Shown one piece after another: positions 1-8,311 of a DNA stretch of 64,000 nt. Source of the DNA: Ginsengibacter sp963792025 (GTDB lineage Bacteria > Bacteroidota > Bacteroidia > Chitinophagales > Chitinophagaceae); contig CAWBUS010000004.1 in the NCBI GenBank assembly GCA_963792025.1, positions 434,001 to 498,000 on the forward strand, read 5' to 3'. Under the pieces are notes generated by a model that saw only the letters and a list, made by a program, of their open reading frames with translations, ran no database searches and was not told the origin of the DNA. The first letter of the stretch is position 1, and the number at the start of each line of letters is the position of its first letter. Made by a program: the position numbers and the translations under genes.

Positions 1-423
1 ACGCCTGATCCTGTAATTGATATGATGGAGGAACAGAAGAAGATTACGATAAAAGGAGGCACTATGAGGCTGGGTTCGTATCCATGTGTTATAAAAGAAA
101 ATACCCTCGCTTATAATATTTATGGTAGATCAGATATAAACGAAAGACATCGCCATCGTTGGGAATTCAACAATGACTATCTCAATCGTTTTGAGGAGGC
201 AGGTATGATTGCGAGCGGTATTAACCCTCAAACAGGCCTTGTTGAAATACTTGAATTAAATGGCCACCCATTTTTTATTGGCGTTCAATATCATCCTGAG
301 TTAAAAAGTACTGTGGAAAATCCTCAACCTGTATTTGTAAGTTTTATCAAAGCGGCAAAGGAATTCAAAGAACGAAATAAAATTGCTGATCCAATTCAAA
401 TGCAGGGAGAAATGAGCAATTAA
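1..423 (+). CDS. pyrG: CTP synthase, C-terminal part (5' end outside window)
   Basis: This is the end of the glutamine amidotransferase domain of CTP synthase, which makes CTP from UTP, ATP and glutamine in the cytoplasm. The frame is open from base 1, so the gene begins before the window. Family marks visible are GTMRLGSYPC, RHRHRWEFNN and GVQYHPEL; the last holds the His and Glu of the glutaminase triad, while its Cys lies upstream of the window. The stop is TAA. No terminator is obvious after it. The 265 bases before the next gene hold no gene that I can support. Confidence 0.95.
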   Translation, partial: TPDPVIDMMEEQKKITIKGGTMRLGSYPCVIKENTLAYNIYGRSDINERHRHRWEFNNDYLNRFEEAGMIASGINPQTGLVEILELNGHPFFIGVQYHPELKSTVENPQPVFVSFIKAAKEFKERNKIADPIQMQGEMSN

Positions 424-648
424 TAAAATGTATCATTTGCGGCTTCGTTAAGTAATTCAACATTTGCAAGCTTTATAAAGCATTGTTTTTTTACTATTTT
501 ATTGATGATCTTAATCTACAATAAATTGATAAGCACAAATTTTCTTTTTTTAGTTGAGTGAATGTCTTTTAACTATTCACCTCTTCAATATTAACAGTTT
601 GCTTTACATTGCGCTTAAACCCGTATCTGCTAAACAGCGTCTATAACA

Positions 649-656
649 TATATTTG
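649..656 (+). promoter_or_regulatory. -7 promoter box of the lolA-like gene
   Basis: TATATTTG is an exact match to the Bacteroidota -7 consensus TAnnTTTG and lies 32 bases before the ATG. I find no TTG at the usual distance upstream, so only half of the promoter is supported. Confidence 0.4.
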
Positions 657-688
657 CAACTTTTAAAAAGTCTTTTAATTCGCGTATA

Positions 689-1351
689 ATGATTAAAAAA
701 TTACTTTCTCTAATATTTATATTGTCTGGTTTTACTTCATTCTCACAAAGCAATTCTCTCGGTAAAAGTGATCCTGATGCAAAAAAAATACTGGATAATG
801 TAAGTGCCAAATTTCAAACTTACAAAAGTGTTGAAGCACATTTCACGCTTAATATTGAGAATTCTGCGGGAAAAACTCTTGGTACAAAATCCGGGGTTGT
901 TAGTATGAAAAATTCCAAATACCGAATAAGTGTTTCCGGTCAGGAGATATACAGCGACGGAACGAATATATGGACATATGATAAATCTGCGAATGAGGTT
1001 CAAATAACCAAATTTGACGCCTCAACCAGCACCATCACTCCTCAAAAAATGTTTACTAATTTTTATGATAAGGATTTCTTATACAAATTAAATGGCGAAT
1101 CCAAAGAAGGAAATAAAACTCTCCAGGAAATTGAATTAACCCCCGTTGACAAGACAAAGGCTTTTTTTAAAGTGCTTGTGGAAGTTGATAAAAGAACGAA
1201 CTCCATTGTGAGCACAAAAGTTTTTCAAAAGACGGGCGATAGATATATCTATTCAATTACCAGTATGAAAACAAATACTAATTTACCCGACGGATTATTT
1301 GTATTCAACCCGGCAGATCATCCCAAGGTAGAAGTCATAGATCTTAGATAA
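689..1351 (+). CDS. LolA-like outer-membrane lipoprotein carrier protein
   Basis: The 220-residue protein starts with a signal peptide (MIKKLLSLIFILSGFTSFSQ). It then shows the LolA pattern: an N-terminal helix (DPDAKKILDNVSAKFQTYKS), beta strands with FTLNIENSAGK, and YRISVSGQEIYSDGTNIWTY. LolA shuttles lipoproteins through the periplasm from the LolCDE exporter to the outer membrane. Bacteroidota proteins of this fold are often annotated simply as outer-membrane lipoprotein carrier or sorting proteins. It stands alone here and converges on ubiX, sharing a terminator hairpin with it. The family call is firm; the exact cargo is inferred. Confidence 0.85.
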   Translation: MIKKLLSLIFILSGFTSFSQSNSLGKSDPDAKKILDNVSAKFQTYKSVEAHFTLNIENSAGKTLGTKSGVVSMKNSKYRISVSGQEIYSDGTNIWTYDKSANEVQITKFDASTSTITPQKMFTNFYDKDFLYKLNGESKEGNKTLQEIELTPVDKTKAFFKVLVEVDKRTNSIVSTKVFQKTGDRYIYSITSMKTNTNLPDGLFVFNPADHPKVEVIDLR

Positions 1352-1373
1352 AAGTTCTCTCGAAACTGCTCTG

Positions 1374-1403
1374 AAAAAAGCACCGCTTCGAAGGGCGCTT
1401 TTT
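1374..1403. terminator. Bidirectional terminator between lolA-like gene and ubiX
   Basis: AAAAAAGC and GCTTTTT arms flank a short GC-rich core that contains the self-complementary CTTCGAAG. A-tract and T-tract lie on both sides, so it can end transcription from both convergent genes. It overlaps the ubiX stop codon. Confidence 0.6.
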
Positions 1404-1959
1404 ATTTTCCCCAACGATATGTGTCAATCTTTATTCCCGCCAGGTCCAGCACACGGTCAACAACCGTAGAAGCGACTTCATCGATAGTTTTTGGTTTACT
1501 ATAAAATGACGGTGTGGCGGGGCATACAATACCTCCGGCAAGCGTAATTGTTTCCATATTGCGCAGGTGAATGAGGCTATAAGGCGTATCTCTAACAACA
1601 CAAATTAGCTTACGTCTTTCCTTTAGCATAACATCCGCGGCTCTGGATATTAAATCATTCGAAATACCTCCGGCAATTCTTCCGAGAGTGCCCATACTGC
1701 AGGGAATAATTATCATAATGTCGTATTCGCCTGACCCCGAGGCAAAGGGAGCCGTAAAATCATTCTTTGAATAATACTTCGCCGCATAGGAATCATACCT
1801 ATTGTTCTCTAATTCTGTTTGCCAGACCAATTTGGCATTATCTGTGATTACTATGGCGAGCGATGCCCATTGATCCTTTGCAGACTGCAATTTATTTAGC
1901 AGGATTTTTGAATATATTGAGCCGCTTGCTCCCGTGATTGCAACAACTATTTTATGCAT
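1402..1959 (-). CDS. ubiX: Flavin prenyltransferase UbiX
   Basis: The protein has 185 residues, the normal length. UbiX attaches a dimethylallyl group to FMN to make prenylated FMN, the cofactor of UbiD-type decarboxylases. Visible marks are the N-terminal ITGASGS phosphate loop, SMGTLGRIAGGISNDLISRAADV, and the RDTPYSLIHLRNM segment with the conserved Arg used for prenyl phosphate binding. No ubiD partner is present in the window, so which decarboxylase it serves cannot be told here. ATG start chosen because the Rossmann strand begins at residue 3. Confidence 0.93.
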   Translation of the reverse strand: MHKIVVAITGASGSIYSKILLNKLQSAKDQWASLAIVITDNAKLVWQTELENNRYDSYAAKYYSKNDFTAPFASGSGEYDIMIIIPCSMGTLGRIAGGISNDLISRAADVMLKERRKLICVVRDTPYSLIHLRNMETITLAGGIVCPATPSFYSKPKTIDEVASTVVDRVLDLAGIKIDTYRWGK

Positions 1960-2041
1960 TGATAAAAAAATTACACAGAGTGAAAAAAATCAAATCCTAT
2001 TAGCAAATATTTATAATAATTTTTAATATAAATCAAATAAA

Positions 2042-2599
2042 ATGAGTATAACGTACGTTAACTATTCAATGGGAAAGAATGCCAAATTTATTTTGTTGGG
2101 TTTATTTGTTGTTTTATGTTCCTTCAAAGTTACACCAACCGCACATGATAAGTTAGCCTGGATGAATATGAGTGAATTAAAGCAGAAAATGAAATCTGAA
2201 CCAAGACCCGCCTTAATTGATTTATATACTAACTGGTGTTATTGGTGTAAAGTAATGGATAAAAAGACATACAATAACTCGAGAGTTATTACGTATATTA
2301 ATGATCACTTTTATGCTGTAAAATTAAATGCGGAAACTAAAGATACCATCGAGTGGAAAAATAATTCATATAACTATAATGAAAATTATAAGGTAAATGA
2401 TTTCACGATGTATGTAACGTCAGGACAGCCTGGGTTTCCAACTATGGTAATATTAACTGATGATCATAGTGCCCCTATTTCAATACAAGGGTTTATGGAG
2501 CCAAAGGAAATAGAGCCAATATTAAAATATTTTGGTGAAGGGGCATACAAAACAGAAAGTTTTGAGTTTTTTAAGAAGACTTTTAAAGCATCATGGTAA
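2042..2599 (+). CDS. Secreted thioredoxin-fold protein
   Basis: A 185-residue protein with an N-terminal hydrophobic export signal (FILLGLFVVLCSF), then a thioredoxin fold with a redox pair CYWCKVM (Cys66 and Cys69) and a cis-proline loop GQPGFPTMVIL. The family includes periplasmic thiol-disulfide proteins related to thioredoxin_7 and DUF255 proteins, and it probably acts on disulfides in the periplasm. An alternative start at 2069 (MGKNAKF) gives a more compact signal peptide. The stop codon lies inside the first of two repeated structured elements, so the 3' end of its mRNA probably carries that element. Confidence 0.75.
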   Translation: MSITYVNYSMGKNAKFILLGLFVVLCSFKVTPTAHDKLAWMNMSELKQKMKSEPRPALIDLYTNWCYWCKVMDKKTYNNSRVITYINDHFYAVKLNAETKDTIEWKNNSYNYNENYKVNDFTMYVTSGQPGFPTMVILTDDHSAPISIQGFMEPKEIEPILKYFGEGAYKTESFEFFKKTFKASW

Positions 2600-2702
2600 A
2601 ATCCATGTAAAAATATTAAGAAGCAGCGAAAGCAGTTTCAAACTCGGTTTTTCATAGGATATTGGATTATAACAGGGGTGGATTTCCATCCGGCCCCTTT
2701 TT
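2593..2702 (+). repeat. Structured tandem element, copy 1, ending in a terminator
   Basis: A ~110-nt unit repeated exactly 180 bp downstream. It contains an ATGG/CCAT hairpin that overlaps the stop codon of the upstream gene, a second small hairpin around GCAGCGAAAGCAG, a 42-base identical core (2632-2673), and a GGGG...GGAT/ATCC...CCCC stem followed by five T. Differences between copies fall largely in loops. It could be a 3' UTR element, a small RNA, or a duplicated terminator; I do not recognise a named RNA family. Confidence 0.6.
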
Positions 2703-2772
2703 ATTCTTTTCTAAGGAATACATTCTCAATGCAACGTCTTGTGAAAAAATATCGACTTAAATTTTAAACTTA

Positions 2773-2884
2773 ATGGTGGGAACCATATCAAAATATTAAG
2801 AAGCTGCAATAGCAGTTTCAAACTCGGTTTTTCATAGGATATTGGATTATAACAGGGGTGGATTTTTATCCGGCCCCTTTTTTT
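2773..2884 (+). repeat. Structured tandem element, copy 2, ending in a terminator
   Basis: The second copy of the unit. Its first hairpin is ATGGT-GGGA-ACCAT, its second is CTGC-AATA-GCAG (better paired than in copy 1), and its final stem has loop TTTT where copy 1 has TTCC, followed by seven T. No protein-coding frame of useful length runs through it. Around 70 unrelated AT-rich bases (2703-2772) separate it from copy 1. After it, 2885-3019 holds nothing I recognise. Confidence 0.6.
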
Positions 2885-3019
2885 GTTAACTAAATCTCAA
2901 TAAAATTTCTGTATACAACCTTTAATGAAAATTCTAAGACTATAATAATAGATTCTCAGTGTTAAGATTTAATGGTTAAGATTTTTGATAATCCCGGGCT
3001 TCTCTTTAGTTGCCCGGTT

Positions 3020-4300
3020 TTACATATCTCCCTTCTGCCCAAAACCCACTAAATCTGCCATATCGGGTATGTCATCGGCTTTATAGGCGCCTGCATCCAA
3101 TTTCTTCTTAGTTTCTTCAAATGCGCGAAGTGTAATTTCTGTGTCTTCATCTGTATGTGCTGCGGTAGGTATCAGGCGATAAATAATCTGGCCTTTAGGA
3201 ATAACGGGGAAAACCACTACTGAACAAAAGATGTTATAGTTCTCCCTCATATCCATTACCATGTTAGTTGCTTCAGGTAAGTCTCCTTTCATATAAACGG
3301 GAGTCACGGGACTGTTGGTTGAACCGATATCAAATCCTTTTTCCCTAAGGCCGTTCTGCAGCTGATTTACATTATGCCATAATTTTTTGCGGAGCTCAGG
3401 CATGTTTTTCAGCATGTCCATTCTTTTCAGCATTCCTTCAACTACTATCAGGGGTAAACTTTTCGCAAAAATCTGCGAACGAACATTATATCGTAAGTAA
3501 GTCATTATACTTTTTGGTCCGCTAATAAATGCGCCTATGCTTCCCATGCTTTTTACAAACGTGCTAAAGTATAAATCAACTCCTTTCTGGCAACCTTGTT
3601 CTTCGTCTGCACCGGCACCGTTAGGTCCCATAGAACCAAAACCATGAGCATCGTCAATAAGCAGCCGGAAATTATATTTTTCTTTTAACGCAACAATTTC
3701 TTTTATTTTCCCCTGGTTTCCGCTCATTCCAAAAACGCCTTCGGTAATTAATAGAATGCCGCCTCCATTTTTATCTGCCATCTTCACAGCTCTTTGCAAC
3801 TGCTTCTCACAATCTTCAATATCGTTATGTTTATATTTATAACTAAACCCAATGTGTAGACGCACTCCATCAACAATACACGCATGTGCTTCTCCGTCAT
3901 AAACAATCACATCGTGCCGGTTTACTAACGCATCAATACAACTCATGATACCCTGGTAACCAAAATTCAGCAGCATCGCATCTTCGCGGCTTACAAAGCT
4001 GGCAATAATTTTTTCAAGCTCTTCATGCATCGAAGTATTTCCGCTCATCATGCGGGCTCCCATTGGGTTACCCATTCCCCAATGTGCAGCGGCTTCTGTA
4101 TCTATCTTCCGGGTTTCAGGATGATTTACTAATCCTAAATAATTATTAAGACTCCAGACAATTTTTTCTTTTCCTCTGAAGAACATCCTGCTTCCAAGTT
4201 CACCCTCCAATTTTGGAAACGCAAAATAACCATGAGCTCTTTCAACATGTCTCCCAATTGGACCTCCATCTTTTATCATCTTTTCGAATACATCTACCAT
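3020..4300 (-). CDS. Serine palmitoyltransferase-like PLP enzyme (alpha-oxoamine synthase family)
   Basis: A 426-residue fold-type I PLP enzyme. It shows SLNNYLGLVNHPE at the N-terminal side, the cofactor-binding LLIDDAHGFGSMG (about 214-226) and STFVKSMGSIGAF with the probable PLP lysine at position 250. Alpha-oxoamine synthases join an amino acid to an acyl thioester with loss of CO2. In Bacteroidota this family includes serine palmitoyltransferase for sphingolipids and the cysteate acyltransferase that starts capnine-type sulfonolipids; the sequence alone does not let me choose. The length is greater than the ~400 residues usual for bacterial SPT, mostly from N-terminal (FAFPKLEG) and C-terminal extensions. 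Confidence 0.8.
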   Translation of the reverse strand: MVDVFEKMIKDGGPIGRHVERAHGYFAFPKLEGELGSRMFFRGKEKIVWSLNNYLGLVNHPETRKIDTEAAAHWGMGNPMGARMMSGNTSMHEELEKIIASFVSREDAMLLNFGYQGIMSCIDALVNRHDVIVYDGEAHACIVDGVRLHIGFSYKYKHNDIEDCEKQLQRAVKMADKNGGGILLITEGVFGMSGNQGKIKEIVALKEKYNFRLLIDDAHGFGSMGPNGAGADEEQGCQKGVDLYFSTFVKSMGSIGAFISGPKSIMTYLRYNVRSQIFAKSLPLIVVEGMLKRMDMLKNMPELRKKLWHNVNQLQNGLREKGFDIGSTNSPVTPVYMKGDLPEATNMVMDMRENYNIFCSVVVFPVIPKGQIIYRLIPTAAHTDEDTEITLRAFEETKKKLDAGAYKADDIPDMADLVGFGQKGDM

Positions 4301-4331
4301 GTAATTATTGTTATAATGTTATGAATGTTGG

Positions 4332-4339
4332 CAAAAATA
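4332..4339 (-). promoter_or_regulatory. -7 promoter box of the SPT-like gene
   Basis: On the minus strand the sequence is TATTTTTG, an exact TAnnTTTG match, 31 bases before the start codon. A TTG at the right distance is not evident. Confidence 0.4.
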
Positions 4340-4466
4340 CGGCAATAACAATTAGAAAATTTGTTGCTGAAATATTCCCGGGATTGAGATGTAAATTCAA
4401 TTTGAAATGCCCGGCCAAAGCATAGCTGAAGTAAAATAGAAAAAAGGGAATAGAATTCTTCCGTTA

Positions 4467-5837
4467 TTAATTAGAACTTTCTGCAAAGTATTTATGAAAA
4501 TATGGAATGGTCTCTATGCCTTTATAAAAGTTTTCGATTCCATATTTTTCGTTTGGAGAATGAAGATTATCACTATCAAGCCCAAAGCCCATAAAAATAA
4601 TTTTTATGCCGAGTTCTTTTTCAAGTATTGAACAAATGGGAATGCTGCCGCCGCCCCGAACGGGTATGGGCGTTTTGCCGAATGTTTTCTCCACTGCCTT
4701 TGATGCAGCTTTATAACCTCTACTGTTTATTGGCGTCATATAAGGTTCGCCGCCATGATGTTCAAATGCCTTCACCGTTACTGATGGAGGGGCAATATTT
4801 GTAAAATAGTCTAATAATAACTTTGTCATTTTTACTGATGACTGATTAGGAACCAATCGTGCAGATATTTTTGCCGTCGCTTTTGAAGGCAAAACTGTTT
4901 TTGCTCCTTCACCCATATAGCCACCCCAAATTCCATTTACTTCAAGTGTAGGACGAATTCCGGTTCGTTCATTTGTGGTGTATCCCTTTTCGCCCCACAG
5001 CTCTTTCACTCCCACTTCTTTTTTATATTCTTCCTCATCATAAGGAGCTTTGTTCATTAAAGCCCTTTCCTCCGAAGTAACTTCAAGTACATCGTCATAA
5101 AATCCGGGTATTGTTATATGATTATTTTCATCATGGCATGATGCGATCATTTTGGAAAGTATTGTAATTGGATTAGCAACTGCTCCTCCATAAGTGCCGC
5201 TATGTAAATCTCTGTCAGCTCCTGTAACTTCAACTTCAATATAAGATAAACCACGCACGCCAATATCCAGTGATGGATTTTCCATACTTAGCATAGAACT
5301 ATCACTTATTAAAATAACATCGGCCTTCAAAAGTTCCTTATTTTTTTCAACAAATGCTCCCAAATTAGGCGAACCGACTTCTTCTTCACCTTCAATCAAA
5401 AATTTAATATTGGTACTCATGGTATTTGTCTTAACCATTGTTTCCAACGCTTTCACATGCATAAAAAACTGGCCCTTATCGTCCGCCGAACCTCGTGCAT
5501 AAACTTTTCCATCTTTTATTACCGGCTCAAAAGGCCCACTGTGCCATAGCTCCAGCGGTTCAGCAGGCTGAACATCATAGTGGCCATATACAAGTACAGT
5601 AGGTTTATTTGCATCAATTATTTTTTCACCATAAACAACGGGATGCCCATCGGTTGACATTACTTCGGCTTTATCAGCCCCGGAATTTAGTAAACTTTGC
5701 CTAACGGCATCGGCGCAGGCTAGCATATCTTTTTTGTGTTCTGTTTTTGCACTTACGGACGGTATGCGCAATAATTCCATCATCTCGTTTAGAAATCTTT
5801 CTTTATTCTTTTGCTGATAATCTTTCCAGGATTCCAT
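4467..5837 (-). CDS. M20 family dipeptidase
   Basis: A 456-residue zinc peptidase of the M20 family (carnosinase/CNDP-like dipeptidases, ~450 residues). Metal and catalytic motifs are present: VYGHYDVQP (His and Asp), RGSADDKGQ (bridging Asp), EGEEEVGS (general base Glu and metal Glu), and HSPNEKYGIEN (last metal His). The dimerisation domain sits between about 190 and 330. No signal peptide, so it probably acts in the cytoplasm on imported peptides. It is monocistronic as far as visible. Dipeptidase is the usual annotation; exact substrate is not deducible. Confidence 0.9.
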   Translation of the reverse strand: MESWKDYQQKNKERFLNEMMELLRIPSVSAKTEHKKDMLACADAVRQSLLNSGADKAEVMSTDGHPVVYGEKIIDANKPTVLVYGHYDVQPAEPLELWHSGPFEPVIKDGKVYARGSADDKGQFFMHVKALETMVKTNTMSTNIKFLIEGEEEVGSPNLGAFVEKNKELLKADVILISDSSMLSMENPSLDIGVRGLSYIEVEVTGADRDLHSGTYGGAVANPITILSKMIASCHDENNHITIPGFYDDVLEVTSEERALMNKAPYDEEEYKKEVGVKELWGEKGYTTNERTGIRPTLEVNGIWGGYMGEGAKTVLPSKATAKISARLVPNQSSVKMTKLLLDYFTNIAPPSVTVKAFEHHGGEPYMTPINSRGYKAASKAVEKTFGKTPIPVRGGGSIPICSILEKELGIKIIFMGFGLDSDNLHSPNEKYGIENFYKGIETIPYFHKYFAESSN

Positions 5838-5970
5838 GTAGTTTGTTTAGTTTTTTATTTGAATTAAGACGAATATATAACATTTGAAGAATACAAATAA
5901 TCTATGTTTTATTGGAGAAAAAGCAGCACAATAAAAATTAACAGATGCATTTAAAATAATTGATTTTTTT

Positions 5971-6002
5971 TTGGATTACATAACTCTTAATATATACATT
6001 TG
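5971..6002 (+). promoter_or_regulatory. Full consensus-type promoter facing an unannotated stretch
   Basis: TTG (5971-5973, within TTTTTTTTTGG), a 21-base spacer, then TACATTTG (5995-6002), an exact -7 box. This is the best two-part promoter match I found in the window, yet it points towards the 3' end of a minus-strand gene and no plus-strand gene follows before 7643. Confidence 0.45.
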
Positions 6003-6008
6003 TGTCAG

Positions 6009-6130
6009 ATTGCTTTTCAATTCATCAGCCTTTGTTTAGTTGCATCAATATTATTTTATGGTGCTTCTTTGCAAAGGCTGAGTCAATTTCAGGATGTCTG
6101 CCCCGGATAAATTTTCTTTTCCTCTTCTGG
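6009..6130 (+). ncRNA. Possible small RNA downstream of the promoter at 5971-6002
   Basis: The stretch contains perfect 10-base arms TCAGCCTTTG (6025-6034) and CAAAGGCTGA (6072-6081) around a 37-base loop. A transcript from the upstream promoter would contain this hairpin and run antisense into the 3' end of the LptF-like gene. I see no clear terminator, so the 3' end is a guess. An open frame from 6002 exists but it begins inside the promoter and its product resembles nothing. Speculative. Confidence 0.2.
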
Positions 6131-7588
6131 TTACTTTTTTGCGGTAAAGGGATTTATTTTACTACGCTTAATATTTTTGATAAGCCTGTAATAAAATTCT
6201 TTGTTAAACAATTGAGAGTCGTGCATGGCCTTATAGGTTAAGAAAAATCCTACCGGGCTAAGTACAATCACGGGAAGCCACATCCCGATTATGGGATCAA
6301 GAACGTGATCTTTCGTAAATTTTTCTCCAAAAATATTAAGCAGGTAAAAAATCATAAAAAATATCAGGGCAACCACCAAAGGAAGACCCAGCCCGCCTTT
6401 TCTAATGATAGAGCCTAAAGGAGCTCCTATAAAAAATAATACCATACAGGCAATAGAAAGAGATAGTTTTTTATGCCATTCGATTTTATGTTGTATTATG
6501 TCGTCAACCTGGTTGTCATATGAACTTGCGTTAACTTCCATTATTCCCCGAACGCTGGAAACAGTAGCCGCCGCCTGATCTCTTACGATTGTTTTTAAAC
6601 TGTCTGGTATGAGATCATTAAAAGATTTTACTTTCTTATTTGGAATTTTTTCTTCTGCTACTTCCATTTGTTTTTTCGTTCTTGCGCTATCATGATATCT
6701 CGTATAACGAATATATACTCTAAGATCTTTTTGGTTTTGCCTTACCAGCGAGTCAGGAATTTTTTTTAATGAATCAATATCCTTATCAAGCAAACGTAAA
6801 GTTTTCATGCGCATGTTATTCATGAAAAGACTATCTGAGGTTTTTTGAATATTCAATTGGGTGAGGTCAAATAATTTATTGTACTCTTTAAAACCCATTT
6901 GTACGTATTCATTTTTTGGAGAATTGTATTCTCCTTTTTCTGAATAGCGATTTCCATTTTGCAGATGGAACTCTAAAAATTTCTTGTCTTTGCTTACCGT
7001 CATTTTCCCACTTTCCGATATGATGGTGTTATCCTGGATTCCATTCGATTGCTCATAAATTAAAACATTGTGCAGTGTACTTTTATCTTTCTCTTTTTTG
7101 CCGACCTTAATAGCAAACCCACGGAAGCCGCTATAAAAAACACCATCTTTTAAATCGAATGCGGGGCTTTTTCTATAGATATCGTTATAAATAACAGCGA
7201 ATTTTAAGTTAGCAACCGGAGCAATATAATTCGCAAACAGAAAAGCAACGCCGGTAAGAATTATTGAAACAAAAAACAGTGGCCTCATAAAACGCAATAA
7301 GGATATACCGGACGATTTTATAGCAACTAATTCAAAATTTTCGCCCAGCTTCCCGAAGGTCATTATGGATGAAAGTAAAATGGCGATAGGCAGTGCAAGG
7401 GTCACTAAGGTTGCACTTGCATAAATAAGAAATTTTGTAAGGGTAATAAAATCGAGACCTTTACCTACCAGGTCGTCAATATATTTCCACAATATTTGCA
7501 TCATAAATACAAATAATGTTATGAAGAATGTGGCTATAAAAGGCCACATAAAAGCTTTAAGAATTAGTTTGTCAAGTTTTCTAAACAT
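6131..7588 (-). CDS. LptF/LptG family lipopolysaccharide export permease
   Basis: A 485-residue YjgP/YjgQ-family permease. Three membrane helices lie in the first ~110 residues (FIATFFITLFVFMMQILW; LVTLALPIAILLSSIMTFG; FFVSIILTGVAFLFANYI), followed by a large periplasmic jellyroll segment and three C-terminal helices (LSIACMVLFFIGAPLGSIIRKGG onward). LptF and LptG form the inner-membrane channel that, with LptB, drives LPS onto the LptC-LptA bridge. Bacteroidota usually carry two separate such genes; only one is here. Its periplasmic part contains a long charged insertion (about 250-350), typical of the phylum. Confidence 0.88.
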   Translation of the reverse strand: MFRKLDKLILKAFMWPFIATFFITLFVFMMQILWKYIDDLVGKGLDFITLTKFLIYASATLVTLALPIAILLSSIMTFGKLGENFELVAIKSSGISLLRFMRPLFFVSIILTGVAFLFANYIAPVANLKFAVIYNDIYRKSPAFDLKDGVFYSGFRGFAIKVGKKEKDKSTLHNVLIYEQSNGIQDNTIISESGKMTVSKDKKFLEFHLQNGNRYSEKGEYNSPKNEYVQMGFKEYNKLFDLTQLNIQKTSDSLFMNNMRMKTLRLLDKDIDSLKKIPDSLVRQNQKDLRVYIRYTRYHDSARTKKQMEVAEEKIPNKKVKSFNDLIPDSLKTIVRDQAAATVSSVRGIMEVNASSYDNQVDDIIQHKIEWHKKLSLSIACMVLFFIGAPLGSIIRKGGLGLPLVVALIFFMIFYLLNIFGEKFTKDHVLDPIIGMWLPVIVLSPVGFFLTYKAMHDSQLFNKEFYYRLIKNIKRSKINPFTAKK

Positions 7589-7642
7589 GCAGATAACCCT
7601 TGCGGGGTGGAATATCGTTCGCTTTAATTATAAATTTCGTTA

Positions 7643-8311
7643 ATGAACACTCAAACAAAAATACATCTTTCACAACTTGAAACGGAACTGGTACAAAACC
7701 GGGAATGGATTTTAACGAAACAGTCGATAATAAATAAAGTGTACCAGCTTTTTGGGGAAACGCTTACGAATTATAAAGAAGTAACACTACGACAAACTTT
7801 CACTATAATTGATTCTTATAAGCATTTGGGAGGAAAAATTTCGAGAGGGGAAAATTATATGGGACTTCCTTACGTTATGTTGGATTATCCTGCTTCATTT
7901 AGCAAAGAACACATTTTTGCAATAAGAACATTTTTTTGGTGGGGGAATTTTTTCAGTATTTCACTTCACGTTTCCGGGAAAAAATTTCCATTACAAAAAA
8001 ATTTTTCAGAGATTTTTTTATTTCTGAAGGAAAATAATTTTTACATATGCGTAAATGAAAATGAATGGCAGCATAATTTTGATCCTTCAAATTATGTTAC
8101 TGTTTCGAGTTTGAGTGAGAATACTTTTGAAGAGCTTTCAACACGTAATTTTTTTAAAATTTCAAAACGACTTGAATTAAATAAATGGAACGAAGCTCAG
8201 GGATTTCTGAAGTGCTCTTTTGAAGAAATGATGGAATTTTTAAAAATCAGTTTCCCAACCGGTGAAAAAGATCTTTTACCTGGGTTTCCCAAAGTTGACT
8301 CTGGTCTTTAA
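7643..8311 (+). CDS. Protein of unknown function
   Basis: I do not recognise this 222-residue protein. It has no signal peptide or membrane helix, is rich in aromatic residues (RTFFWWGNFFSISLHV) and lysine, and looks like a globular cytoplasmic alpha/beta protein. It is expressed divergently from the LptF-like gene with 54 bases between starts. Its 3' end overlaps the convergent START-like gene by 65 bases, so the last 22 codons are read on both strands. Codon usage matches neighbours, and the length of the open frame supports a real gene. Confidence 0.6.
   Translation: MNTQTKIHLSQLETELVQNREWILTKQSIINKVYQLFGETLTNYKEVTLRQTFTIIDSYKHLGGKISRGENYMGLPYVMLDYPASFSKEHIFAIRTFFWWGNFFSISLHVSGKKFPLQKNFSEIFLFLKENNFYICVNENEWQHNFDPSNYVTVSSLSENTFEELSTRNFFKISKRLELNKWNEAQGFLKCSFEEMMEFLKISFPTGEKDLLPGFPKVDSGL

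Noticed and set aside
2593..2884. Tandem repeat as a CRISPR or insertion-sequence remnant
   Set aside because: Only two units of ~110 bases with terminators, no short regular spacers, no inverted terminal ends or transposase.
6002..6241. 79-codon plus-strand open frame
   Set aside because: It begins with GTG inside the -7 box and its second half is antisense to the LptF-like gene; the peptide resembles no family.
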